A program made the translations under genes and the position numbers. Shown here piece by piece: positions 49,906-58,795 of a DNA stretch of 64,000 nucleotides. Source of the stretch: Saprospiraceae bacterium (GTDB lineage: Bacteria > Bacteroidota > Bacteroidia > Chitinophagales > Saprospiraceae); contig JADJTQ010000002.1 in the NCBI GenBank assembly GCA_016711125.1, positions 744,001 to 808,000 of the forward strand, read 5' to 3'. The notes below the pieces were generated by a model, which was not told the DNA's origin, ran no database searches, and was given only the letters and a program-made list of their open reading frames with translations. The number at the start of each line of letters is the position of its first letter. The first letter of the stretch is position 1.

Positions 49906-51021
49906 TTATCGGCTTATGTATAGTTTGGCAGCATCTAAAAATTGTTGAATTTGAGGACTTGTGCCCATACTGACCCGGGCATAGCCAGGTTGATCGTCAT
50001 AATCCCGGATCAAGACCTGATGTTTCTCCAGAAGAGAAACCAATTTTTCAGCAAACCGCTTCGTTTCGAAATAGATGAAATTGGTTTGCGAGGCAAGATA
50101 CTTCACCTCCCACGCATCAAATTTTTGGTAAACATCCAGGCGTATCTGTCTATTTTCTTCTTTACAATACTTTACAAAATCCTGATCTTCAGCAGCTGCA
50201 ATGGCTGCATACAAAGAAGTGATAGGCATGTTGATCTCGAATCCAATGTGATAATGCTTCATCTTCTCTAACAGATTCGGATGTGCATAAGCATAGCCAA
50301 CTCTTAGCCCGGCCATTCCATAAATCTTAGAAAATGTTCTGGCTACTATAAGATTGGGAAGGTCCATCACATGATGGGCCAACGATGCTTCAAGACCTGG
50401 ATCACTGAACTCCATATAAGCTTCGTCAACAAAGATTATTGTATCTGTGGCCATTGACTTACAGAAATCGAGCAAGTCTTTTTTGCCGGTCATTGTACCA
50501 ACAGGATTGTTCGGATTGGAGATGTATACTAACTGGGCCCCGGAAGCAGCGTCTTTTAATCCATTAAGATCATGGTCCATTGTGGAGGTGAGGGATACCT
50601 TGAGCCATTTGGCATCAAATCCTGAAGCATGTTGCATCATCATCGGAAACGTTGGGTAGCTTGATACAATGGTGCCACCATATGCTCCGAAAGCCATACC
50701 GGCTAGTTGTAAAAGTTCAGTTGAACCCGCTCCCAGCATGATATTATCGGCAGGAATTCCTTCCAATTTGGAAATCCGATCCACAAGTATCTGTCGTGTC
50801 TCCCAGGGGTACCGGTTAGACTCCGTCACCGATTGTGCAATAGCTTTCCTAACCATTTCTGAGGGTCCAAGTGCATTTTCGTTGGAGTTTAAGAGCACCT
50901 TCCCTGGTTCCTGTTTGCTTATTGATGAGGTATTAAGTATAGTCTGTTCTGGCCTGACAAAAAGTCCTGCCGCAGTTGCTACAGTCGCAGATCGTAGCCA
51001 GTCTCTCCGGTTTAGTCTCAT
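49906..51021 (-). CDS. Tat-exported histidinol-phosphate-type aminotransferase (class I/II PLP enzyme)
   Basis: A 371-residue fold-type I PLP enzyme most like histidinol-phosphate aminotransferase. Visible are GAGSTELLQLAG (phosphate loop region, 98-109), ISNPNNPVGT (167-176), VDEAYMEF (198-205) and the PLP lysine K232 in TFSKIYGMAGLRVGY. The N-terminus LNRRDWLRSATVATAAGLF is a twin-arginine leader, so the folded, PLP-loaded enzyme is probably exported. No other histidine biosynthesis gene is nearby. The physiological reaction is unclear; an exported aminotransferase is unusual but recurs in Bacteroidota. Confidence 0.87.
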   Translation of the reverse strand: MRLNRRDWLRSATVATAAGLFVRPEQTILNTSSISKQEPGKVLLNSNENALGPSEMVRKAIAQSVTESNRYPWETRQILVDRISKLEGIPADNIMLGAGSTELLQLAGMAFGAYGGTIVSSYPTFPMMMQHASGFDAKWLKVSLTSTMDHDLNGLKDAASGAQLVYISNPNNPVGTMTGKKDLLDFCKSMATDTIIFVDEAYMEFSDPGLEASLAHHVMDLPNLIVARTFSKIYGMAGLRVGYAYAHPNLLEKMKHYHIGFEINMPITSLYAAIAAAEDQDFVKYCKEENRQIRLDVYQKFDAWEVKYLASQTNFIYFETKRFAEKLVSLLEKHQVLIRDYDDQPGYARVSMGTSPQIQQFLDAAKLYISR

Positions 51022-51194
51022 AACGTAATTGATTATTTGCTAAAAATACAAATAAGCTCTCGTGAATTAGTGAATCATGCCTGCTCGATTTTCCAGGATC
51101 ATACCGGTATAAAAAAGTATCCAGGTCAAAATAATTTAACAATGATTTAAGAACATGGTGAATTTCACTTTCGACTTGAAAGAAAGCACGAGAC

Positions 51195-52364
51195 ATGAAA
51201 ACGAAAATTACAGCCCTTTTTTTTGCAGCTATTTTTACATTAAGTTGTCGCTCTTTAGATAAAATGATTGATCAGGGTGATTTTGATACCGCTCTCGCCA
51301 AAGCAGCCCATAAGATCAGTGGTAAAAAGCAGCTCAAGGAAAAATATGTCATAGCCATCGAAGAGGCATTCAAAAAAGCTGTCAGTACTGATATGAGTTG
51401 GATGGAAAACCGATACGATTCCGATCGAGCCGCTGACTGGTATGGGATGATAGGTCGTATTCGAAAAATCGAATCACGTCAAGATCTGATTATGCCATTC
51501 CTACCTTTGGAAAGCCAGGAAGGCTACAAAGCAAAATTTGCTTTTGTGAAAACCGAGGACATCATGAAAAATGCGATAGATGAATTTACGAGGTTGACTT
51601 ATCGTGATGCCAGTTATTTAATTGAACAAGCCAGGCTTGGAAGCAAAACCGACGCACGCGAGGCATACCGGACCATACAGCGTATTTGGGAATTTACTTC
51701 CGATTATTTGGATGCGCATTCTTTTGAAAGAGAAGCCGAATCGTTAGGAGTCAGTCATGTAGCAGTGCAAATAGAAAATGCGACATTTACCAGAATTCCG
51801 GGATCACTTTTAGATGAGCTATTGTTTCGCAATTTTGAAGATGAAAAATGGATTCAATATCATTTTAATAATGACAAGCAATTCCCTGATAGTGAGATTA
51901 AATTAATCATCGATCATCTTGAAATAGGACCAGAGCGCATTCAGGAACGATATTTTATCGACACCAAAGAAATTGAAGATGGCTTTGAGTATGTCCTGGA
52001 CCAAAATGGGAATGTTTTAAAGGATAGTCTCGGCAATGACGTGAAAAAAACCATTTACCGTCAGATTAAAGCTAAAGTGGTTGAAACCCATCAATTAAAA
52101 ACTGGATTGGTATCAGGACGGATTCAGTATAAAAATCTCGCAACAGGAAGGATTGACCGAATTCCATTTGATAGTGATGTCTTATTTGAACACTTTTCGG
52201 CGACTTTCAGAGGCGATAGACGTGCACTTACAGAAGACTCAAAACGATTTCTTGGCCAGGTTCCGCTTCCCTTTCCAGAGGACCAGCAGATGGTATTTGA
52301 TCTCGTCAATGCTCTAAAACCGATCATAGGCAGTAAGGTTAAAAACCTGCATCCATTGAGCTAG
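51195..52364 (+). CDS. Lipoprotein of unknown function
   Basis: A 389-residue protein with a lipoprotein signal ending FTLSC (Cys18). The mature part begins with helical TPR-like sequence (DKMIDQGDFDTALAKAAHKI) and continues with long charged helices. A C-terminal beta-rich domain from about residue 200 contains the acidic segment DQNGNVLKDSLGND. I do not recognise a family. It is expected on the inner face of the outer membrane or on the surface. It is divergent from the aminotransferase and sits between Ig-family genes 1 and 2. Confidence 0.7.
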   Translation: MKTKITALFFAAIFTLSCRSLDKMIDQGDFDTALAKAAHKISGKKQLKEKYVIAIEEAFKKAVSTDMSWMENRYDSDRAADWYGMIGRIRKIESRQDLIMPFLPLESQEGYKAKFAFVKTEDIMKNAIDEFTRLTYRDASYLIEQARLGSKTDAREAYRTIQRIWEFTSDYLDAHSFEREAESLGVSHVAVQIENATFTRIPGSLLDELLFRNFEDEKWIQYHFNNDKQFPDSEIKLIIDHLEIGPERIQERYFIDTKEIEDGFEYVLDQNGNVLKDSLGNDVKKTIYRQIKAKVVETHQLKTGLVSGRIQYKNLATGRIDRIPFDSDVLFEHFSATFRGDRRALTEDSKRFLGQVPLPFPEDQQMVFDLVNALKPIIGSKVKNLHPLS

Positions 52365-52763
52365 ACAATTAGCAGCGGCATTCCCCCAAACCCTTAGGCC
52401 TTTTAAAAACATTTAAGGTTGAGAAGTGCTTCCATAAAAGCACAATGGGAGCGCTTCTTTTGCTTTGCATATGATGGGCTAGTGACCTCACAAAGACATT
52501 TGAGTCAATGCATTTGATCCTCGTTGTTCTGGGCACCTTTAGATTAGCGCGAATATTTTCAGACCATCGAGAAAAATCTCCTACAAGACACTCTTTTTGT
52601 AACTTTCAGATAATCAGACACATACATGTTTTTGGATCAAACTATTTTCTATAAATATGTTAAGAAAATGTTAAGATTTTCGATAAGACAGGACATTCCC
52701 TTGTGATCGTTCCACAGTAATCTGTAAACAATCAAATTAATTAAAACGAAAAATCTTAACAAC
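52365..52763. promoter_or_regulatory. Leader region of Ig-family gene 2 with a direct repeat
   Basis: About 400 bases without a gene. An ATGTTAAG direct repeat occurs twice with an 11-base period at 52658-52676, about 100 bases before the start at 52764, and could be an operator for a dimer bound on one face of the helix. Near 52420-52460 an AGTGCTT...AAGCAC hairpin may end the lipoprotein transcript. The last 60 bases before the start are A-rich. Confidence 0.35.
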
Positions 52764-53462
52764 ATGAAAAATATGATCATCCTGACAGTGGCACTTTTGG
52801 TTACCATAGCAAACAACCTGACTGCCAAAGTAAACACAGAGGCCCTCGATTATACCTATTGCAACTGGAACTCCTCGTTTGAATATCCGAACAAATACAC
52901 TTTTTACGCTGGAGAAGATGTCTACGTAAAGGTAAAACCTCAGAAGCACTACGACATTAATTACATGGAGATCTGGGTAAACAACCAGTACATCCGAAAA
53001 GAAACATCCTATCCTTATGAATGGTGCAAATCTGGTAGTGGAGACAATTATCTACGCAATTTGACCCCAGGCAACTATAAGATTAAATGTAAGATCGTTG
53101 ATAAATGTGGTGGCTGTCACTATATCTACTACGACATCTGTGTGACTGGCGGCAATAATAACTACTGCGATTGGAACTCATGGTATAAATATCCTCAGCA
53201 TAACAAACACTACAATACAGGTTGTGACATGTATGTACGGGTAGATTGCCAAAAATATCAGGATATTGAATGGATGGAATTGTACCTGAACAACCAGTGC
53301 ATCCGCAAAGAGACCTCCTATCCATACGAGTGGTGTAAAGGAAGTGGTAACAGTGATTACAAATTACGGCACATGCAAAAAGGCTGCTACCATCTGAAGG
53401 TAAAAATTAAAGACAAGTGCGGTCAATACCATGAAAAGAGCTGCACCTTCTACGTTGACTAA
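52764..53462 (+). CDS. Secreted Ig-domain family protein 2 (two Ig domains, no middle domain)
   Basis: A 232-residue protein with a signal peptide (MIILTVALLVTIANNLTA). Two Ig-like repeats at about 33-130 and 133-232 carry the same consensus as gene 1 (C-N-W-N, VYVKV, QKYQDI, ELYLNN, IRKETSYPYEWC, DKCG). The cysteine-rich middle domain present in genes 1 and 3 is absent. The second repeat has extra cysteines (GCDMYVRVDCQ, NNQCIRKE, KGCYHLK, KSCTF), suggesting additional disulfides. The protein ends exactly at the last strand, so there is no sorting or anchoring tail. Function unknown. Confidence 0.75.
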   Translation: MKNMIILTVALLVTIANNLTAKVNTEALDYTYCNWNSSFEYPNKYTFYAGEDVYVKVKPQKHYDINYMEIWVNNQYIRKETSYPYEWCKSGSGDNYLRNLTPGNYKIKCKIVDKCGGCHYIYYDICVTGGNNNYCDWNSWYKYPQHNKHYNTGCDMYVRVDCQKYQDIEWMELYLNNQCIRKETSYPYEWCKGSGNSDYKLRHMQKGCYHLKVKIKDKCGQYHEKSCTFYVD

Positions 53463-53492
53463 CATAATATAACCCCGAAAACATCCAAGTAT

Positions 53493-53525
53493 CGATAGCC
53501 CCCGGTGATTCACTGGGGGCTATCG
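53493..53525 (+). terminator. Strong hairpin after Ig-family gene 2
   Basis: CGATAGCCCCC (53493-53503) pairs perfectly with GGGGGCTATCG (53515-53525) around an 11-base loop. The T tract after it is poor (TCATTACTG), so it may act as an RNA-stabilising end rather than a classical terminator. Confidence 0.6.
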
Positions 53526-53656
53526 TCATTACTGCTGTTTATACTTTTAGATGAAGGATGTGTTAATTTTCCTATATTCCCAGCTGTATGTTTTCAATTT
53601 ACCGTTGAGTTCCCTCGACAAATCCTAACTAAATCAAAACAGGAAAATCAAACACT

Positions 53657-54625
53657 ATGAGAAAGACGATCAACCTAACGCTGATGCTCTTACTTTTTAC
53701 AAAGGTATGGGCTGGCACAGAATCCACTGGCAGCTTTTTGTCAGCAGAATGTACCTGGCATTGTGAGTTTGAGTACCCTCAAAATCATGACTTTATGAAG
53801 GGTGAAGCTATCTATGTCAAAGTCAAGGCACAGAAATACCAGGATATTGCCTATATCAATCTCTATGTAAATAGTAAGTTCGTGAGGAAGGAGAGTCAAT
53901 ATCCTTATGAGTGGTGTCATCCCAACAATAATGGGGATAGTTACTTGCGCAATTTGTCACCAGGCAGTTACAAACTACGGGCGCAAGTATTCGACAAGTG
54001 TGGTCAGAAACATGATTTTTATTACGATATCAAAGTGACTGGTAATAACCAAAATTGTCATTTTAATAACCCGATTAATGATTTGCATTGGCTCAAGCAG
54101 ATAAGACAGCAGCATAGTGATTGGTCTATTTGTGAGTATAAAAAAAGTGGTAAACCTTATTTTAGGGTGTACAAATGCAGTGATAGTCATTACACCGAAT
54201 ATTGGTATGATTGCTATGGCGAGAAAGTGTGTCAATTTCAAAAAGGCAGTTCATGCAATGTTTCAAGTGGTGCACAAATGATTAAATGTTGGTATGATCC
54301 CTGTGGCAATAATAATAATCATCATGATTGTGAGTGGGACTTTTGGTTTGATACCCCAAAAAACAATAATAGCTATAATGGTAACTCCGATGTTTATGTA
54401 AAAGTTGAAGCCAAACATCATCAGGATATTGAATGGATGGAACTTTATATAAACAATAGCATGGTACGTAAAGAGACTCAGTATCCCTATGAATGGTGCC
54501 GACAAAATACCAATAATGACCATAAATTAAAAAACCTCAAAAAGGGTAGTTATCATTTAAAGGTCAAAGTCAAAGATAAATGTGGTGATTATCATGAAAA
54601 AGATTGCCATTTTTCAGTGACGTAA
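53657..54625 (+). CDS. Secreted Ig-domain family protein 3 (Ig - middle domain - Ig)
   Basis: A 322-residue protein with a signal peptide (INLTLMLLLFTKVWA). The order is that of gene 1: an Ig repeat (about 33-130), a cysteine-rich middle domain (NPINDLHWLKQIRQQH, ICEYKKSGKPYF, YDCYGEKVC, KCWYDPCG), then a second Ig repeat ending KDKCGDYHEKDCHFSV. Both Ig repeats keep the Cys after PYEW and the Cys in DKCG, a likely disulfide pair. Asn- and His-rich linkers (GNNNNHHD) separate the domains. It is closest to gene 2 in position and to gene 1 in architecture. It has its own leader and a terminator. Function unknown. Confidence 0.75.
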   Translation: MRKTINLTLMLLLFTKVWAGTESTGSFLSAECTWHCEFEYPQNHDFMKGEAIYVKVKAQKYQDIAYINLYVNSKFVRKESQYPYEWCHPNNNGDSYLRNLSPGSYKLRAQVFDKCGQKHDFYYDIKVTGNNQNCHFNNPINDLHWLKQIRQQHSDWSICEYKKSGKPYFRVYKCSDSHYTEYWYDCYGEKVCQFQKGSSCNVSSGAQMIKCWYDPCGNNNNHHDCEWDFWFDTPKNNNSYNGNSDVYVKVEAKHHQDIEWMELYINNSMVRKETQYPYEWCRQNTNNDHKLKNLKKGSYHLKVKVKDKCGDYHEKDCHFSVT

Positions 54626-54712
54626 ACTAGTGATAGATCAATAAGCCGGGAGTCGCTTGAGTCGCCTGCCGTGGCCTTTTGACGTTGGCGGAGAAGAGAG
54701 CAAAACATAGAA

Positions 54713-54749
54713 AAACCGGATTGTTTAATACAGCAATCCGGTTTTTTTT
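54713..54749 (+). terminator. Rho-independent terminator after Ig-family gene 3
   Basis: AAACCGGATTG (54713-54723) pairs with CAATCCGGTTT (54734-54744), and the T tract runs to 54749. Confidence 0.85.
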
Positions 54750-55054
54750 GGAGAACAATCTGATGCTGTAAAACTTCTTTGCCAATGAACTGCTATCAAG
54801 CCTTTATGATGGAACGCTGTCGCCGATCACCGGTGACTTAAAAGTTAATAAACTGTTAATAAACTGCTCTTCCAAGGACATTTCTCCACTCAAAAAACAC
54901 AATATAATGTAAGCAGCTTAAAACCATCTAAATCAAAAAAGGTCAAGTTTCTTCAAAATCAAATAAATTAGATCAGTAATTAAACCCAAAAAAATTGCGC
55001 ACCTGAGCGCACACCTTTCATAGTCATAGTTTTGGTTGAGTAATTCAAGTGATT
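54750..55054. other. Gene-free region with a direct repeat and an A-rich stretch
   Basis: No gene is seen. TTAATAAACTG is repeated in tandem around 54845-54867 (11-base period), and an A-rich stretch at 54890-54990 includes CTAAATCAAAA, also found in the leader of Ig-family gene 3. It looks like the leader of a missing or lost fourth family member. Confidence 0.3.
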
Positions 55055-55088
55055 CACGCCTCCTGAAAAAAAGTTTTCAGGAGGCGTG
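55055..55088. terminator. Perfect 15-base hairpin, probable bidirectional transcript end
   Basis: CACGCCTCCTGAAAA (55055-55069) pairs without mismatch with TTTTCAGGAGGCGTG (55074-55088) around a 4-base loop. It lies 52 bases past the stop of the minus-strand phosphofructokinase gene. There is no clean T tract on either side. Confidence 0.55.
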
Positions 55089-55139
55089 CTATTTATATTA
55101 ATTGACATTTTCCAGACCTACTTGAAGAGTTGAATTAAA

Positions 55140-56474
55140 TTACTTGACTTTTTTCTTTGCAGAAGGTTCATTTTTCATGCTGATGGGCTGTCCGGTCGTC
55201 TCCAGAATATTGATCCAGAGGTCACTTTTTACATTGATCTTCTTACGCTCTTTAATGACTAATTCAATGGGCAAATGAATAAAAGCATTATTTCTTCTCC
55301 CCACCACTAAATTAGTTTTACCAGCCATTGCAGCATGCACAGCACTGATGCCTAATTTGTTACAGAAGATGCTATCACTTGGATTTGCCGGAGCACTCCG
55401 GATGATATAACTTGGATCAATATATTTAATGACAACATCCATCTCAATTTCTTCAAAATATTTACGGATCTCATTTTTTAGAAAAATACCAATATCATTA
55501 TACAGGATATTACCCGACGCATCGATTTCCCGTTTTTTCTTAAAATGTGATTGGCCGGCACCTTCAGCTACTACAATTAGGCAGTGATGTTTCCTTTCAA
55601 GTCTTTTTCGGATAATTTCCATCAGTCCTTTTTCACCATCGAGATCAAAATCAATTTCAGGTACTAACACCAGATTGACTTCAGGCATTGCTAATGCGGC
55701 ATTGGCGGCAATAAATCCTGAATCACGACCCATTAGTTTTACAATCGCAACACCATTATATGCACCTTGAGCCTCATTGTGCGAATCCCGGAGAATTGGA
55801 CTAGCAATTGTAAAAGAAGTCTCGAATCCGAATGTCTTTTCAATATGATTTATATCGTTGTCGATGGTTTTTGGAATTCCCACCACTGCAATCTTCAGGT
55901 CACGGCGGTTGATTTCTTCTACGATTCGATTAGCCCCTCTTAGTGTTCCATCTCCACCGATTGTAAATAAAATGTGAATTCTATTACGTTCCAGACAATC
56001 GACGATGGCACTAATTTCCTGCTCTCCTCTTGATGATCCTAAAATCGTACCTCCAAACTGGTGGATGTCTGCTACCAGATCCGGAGTCATTTCTACAAAG
56101 GAGTGTTTGTATTTGGCAATAAATCCTTGATATCCATATTGAACACCAAGTATGCGATGCACTCCATACCGGTAGTGCAGCGTCATCACCAAACTCCTTA
56201 TTACATTATTGATGCCCGGGCAGATACCCCCGCAGGTGACAATGGCAGCAGTAGTTTTCGAAGGATCAAAGTAGATGTCACCCCTCGGACCCGCCATCTC
56301 CATACTAAGAGGATCTTTCCACTCGCCATTAGCAGAATCCTCATGGTATATGGTATCAAACAAGATGCGCTGGCGATCATCAATAAAATGAAATCCATCC
56401 AATTGTTGATTGGCTAAAGGAGAGGGAATGGAACAAGTGCCAAGTGTCTGTATGGTAAGATCTTCAGGTGTCAT
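55140..56474 (-). CDS. 6-phosphofructokinase, long-clade type (probably ATP-dependent)
   Basis: A 444-residue glycolytic enzyme that phosphorylates fructose-6-phosphate. It has the phosphate loop GGICPGIN (82-89), TIGGDGTLRGA (GGDGT at 173-177), the catalytic PKTIDND (201-207), LMGRDSGFIA and a substrate loop VAEGAGQ. The glycine in GGDGT is the ATP-type residue, while the Lys in PKTIDND is the PPi-type residue. This mixed pair is seen in plant and trypanosome ATP-dependent enzymes of the same clade, so ATP use is favoured but not certain. It is longer than the classical E. coli type (about 320 residues). It stands alone. Confidence 0.9.
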   Translation of the reverse strand: MTPEDLTIQTLGTCSIPSPLANQQLDGFHFIDDRQRILFDTIYHEDSANGEWKDPLSMEMAGPRGDIYFDPSKTTAAIVTCGGICPGINNVIRSLVMTLHYRYGVHRILGVQYGYQGFIAKYKHSFVEMTPDLVADIHQFGGTILGSSRGEQEISAIVDCLERNRIHILFTIGGDGTLRGANRIVEEINRRDLKIAVVGIPKTIDNDINHIEKTFGFETSFTIASPILRDSHNEAQGAYNGVAIVKLMGRDSGFIAANAALAMPEVNLVLVPEIDFDLDGEKGLMEIIRKRLERKHHCLIVVAEGAGQSHFKKKREIDASGNILYNDIGIFLKNEIRKYFEEIEMDVVIKYIDPSYIIRSAPANPSDSIFCNKLGISAVHAAMAGKTNLVVGRRNNAFIHLPIELVIKERKKINVKSDLWINILETTGQPISMKNEPSAKKKVK

Positions 56475-57263
56475 CTTCAGGTTATTGATAAGGTGGCAAG
56501 TTAGTTATTAATGCTTAGAAAGGCCAGTCATGTTCTGATTACGGCTTCAGTATCAAGCTGTGTAATCAACAGCTTCCCAGGTTAATACACCTATTTCATT
56601 CCGGTTGGAACTAAGCCAGCCGACTTTTATCGATGTCCGCAACGTGTCAGTGTAATACACATTAGATCATCATAATAATATATTACTTCCTGTACTTTTG
56701 GCTTGATCCAAACGTACCAAAGGATCAAGGCTGTAAGGTCTAAACCTAAAACAGGAGGAGAAAGCCGGAATTTTAAAAACTCGCCTTGATGGTTCCATCT
56801 TGCGCCTTAGGTCCTGGGACATCTCGAGACCTAATGTGCTGTGGTAGAAGACTCATACAGTTTAGAATTCTTACGGTTTTCCACTCCTGTTTGTCTGCCC
56901 ACCCGCCAGCGGTTCTCTCGCGTGGATGTCCATTATTTGTGCCATATGGCACTATCACTGACATCCATCCCTTCGGGAATCGCTCGTTCATCCCTTAAGG
57001 CCGATCACGAGACCTTTTGACAAGGTCTTTGTAAAGTCGTTGCTTTGGCCTCTGGCTCCTTGATAATCAATGGTTTGGATTTTAAGTAAGGTATCCAAAA
57101 TACCGACAGTTGTAATTAATAGCACAAGGAAGTTCAATAGCACATAATTATTACTTTTCTTCAGCCCATAAACAAGCGAACCATTGTAATAGACAATTGG
57201 TGAGAAATATTTTTGCCAAACACCAAAAAGTTATTTAAGCATCATCTCTATTTAAAGTGTATT
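56475..57263. repeat. Large gene-free region with a repeat-like structured core
   Basis: About 790 bases between divergent genes. CTTGATCC (56702-56709) pairs with GGATCAAG (56722-56729). TTAGGTC (56807-56813) pairs with GACCTAA (56828-56834). AGACCTT (57010-57016) pairs with AAGGTCT (57022-57028). The first hairpin, with its flanking CTTTTGG and CCAAAGG, resembles an extragenic repeat that I recall as frequent in Bacteroidota genomes. Short open frames here overlap these structures and look non-coding. Confidence 0.45.
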
Positions 57264-57803
57264 ATGCAGAAAAAACATCGAGATATCATTGCCATACCAA
57301 CGGGCTCTATGGCTGACATTGCGTTCTTATTGCTTATATTTTTTTTAGTGACAACAACGATCCGTGATGAAAGAGGAATTATGGTCAAACTTCCAGCCTG
57401 GAATCCGAATGCACCGGTGACTCATGTCAACGAACGCAATGTGTTGAATATATATATCAATGCCTCCAATGAACTTATGGTTGAAAATGAATTTATTTCA
57501 ATTGATGAACTAAAGAATTTTATTAAAGCATTTATTACAAACCCAACTCAATCCGAAAAAATGCCTGCCTCGACAAAGCAAGCAATCATCACTTTGAAAA
57601 ACGATCGGGGCACTTCATATACTCAGTACCTTAGAGTGTATGATGAAATCAAATCGACTTATAAGGAACTTAATGATGAAAAGGCTCATGAACTATTTGC
57701 TTCAACTTTTGATCAATGTACAGGAGCACAAAAAATTGTGATCCGAAGAGCATTCCCGGTGGTCATATCAGAAATGGAAGAAAGCAATTTTCAAAACAAA
57801 TAA
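57264..57803 (+). CDS. ExbD/TolR-type biopolymer transport protein
   Basis: The ATG at 57264 (not the longer frame start upstream) gives the normal short cytoplasmic N-terminus, then one membrane helix GSMADIAFLLLIFFLVTTTI with the proton-path Asp18. The product is 179 residues. The periplasmic part includes LKNDRGTSYTQYLRVYDEI and a C-terminal VIRRAFPVVISE, typical of the Bacteroidota long ExbD group. ExbD works with ExbB and TonB to energise outer-membrane import, but neither partner gene is nearby, so it must pair with proteins encoded elsewhere. Confidence 0.88.
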   Translation: MQKKHRDIIAIPTGSMADIAFLLLIFFLVTTTIRDERGIMVKLPAWNPNAPVTHVNERNVLNIYINASNELMVENEFISIDELKNFIKAFITNPTQSEKMPASTKQAIITLKNDRGTSYTQYLRVYDEIKSTYKELNDEKAHELFASTFDQCTGAQKIVIRRAFPVVISEMEESNFQNK

Positions 57804-57815
57804 TGACCTCACAGA

Positions 57816-58663
57816 TTAATTGAGTGCACTTGCTGGAATGGCCAAAATTGGCACCCTACTTTGATACACTGTTTTCTTCGCCAGACTAATATTAAAAAGC
57901 TCCTGGAGGAAATTACGTCGATGGGTTAGCATTGCCATCACATCAATTTTTCTTCTTCAATATATTTGTTTAAGGCTTTTGTTACCGTATGGTCCCGAAT
58001 CAGTTTGAAGTGCAGGTTCGGGTGATCAGCAAACATTTCGCGCCAGACGGCTATTTTTTTGTTGCATTCGTCCAGATTTTCAATACATACATGCAGGCAA
58101 GTAACCTGAGCATTAAAGAGATTGGCAAATTTCAAAACCTCCTGAAGTGCCTTTTCGTCTTCGGGCTTAAATTCGGTGGCCATGGCTATGCGGTCAATAT
58201 TGTGATCAAAAACCGCTTCTTCCGGGATCGCTAATACCGGGCAATTTGCCTTTTCCATGATCTCACCAGCGATTGATCCAAGAAAGACTTCCTTTAAACC
58301 ACTAGCACCTTTGGTGCCCATGACAATCAGTCCGGATTTTTCTTTTTTCGCAGTATTTAAGATCACCCGTATGCTCGGACCTTTTTGCATTACGTGGTCC
58401 ATCGGCAATGCCTCAAGATGATGTGCTTCAGCTATCTTTCGAAGTTGCTCCACAGATTTTTGATAGTCTTCAAACTCTTCGGTCTTTACGGATTCGTAGA
58501 TTTCATCCAATAAATTTGGCATCGCAACTCCACGAATGTCCGGTGGTTCATATGCATGTAGTGTAGTAATCGCACCTCCAATTTTTTGAGTGAGATGCAG
58601 TGCATAAACAAAGGCATGCTCGGCCGCTGGAGAAAAGTCAGTAGGAAAAAGTACCTTTTGCAT
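57816..58663 (-). CDS. Two-domain universal stress protein (UspA family), one frameshift
   Basis: Starts MQKVLFPTDFSPAAEHAFVYAL. The first Usp domain ends with the nucleotide-binding motif GTKGASGLKEVFLGS and ANCPVLAIP. The second domain breaks at a T run on the plus strand (57947-57951). One restored A on the coding strand turns EEEKLM-stop into EEEKIDVMAMLTHRRN, continuing LFNISLAKKTVYQSRVPILAIP to a stop at 57816. The repaired length is about 282 residues, normal for tandem Usp proteins. These bind ATP or AMP and help survival under stress. The second domain lacks the glycine nucleotide motif, as is common. Confidence 0.85.
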
Positions 58664-58795
58664 GGATCAAATTTTTCCTTCAATGTTGACATTAAACGCT
58701 GATTTGACAATGACTAAGGTCAATACTGTTGATGAGAAGCATGTCTGGATGGGACGATTTAAATCCAATGACGCGCCAACCCGGTGATCAGTGTT

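Noticed and set aside
56786..56998. A 70-codon plus-strand frame in the phosphofructokinase-exbD gap
   Set aside because: It runs through hairpin arms and is open on both strands, which is typical of palindromic non-coding repeats.
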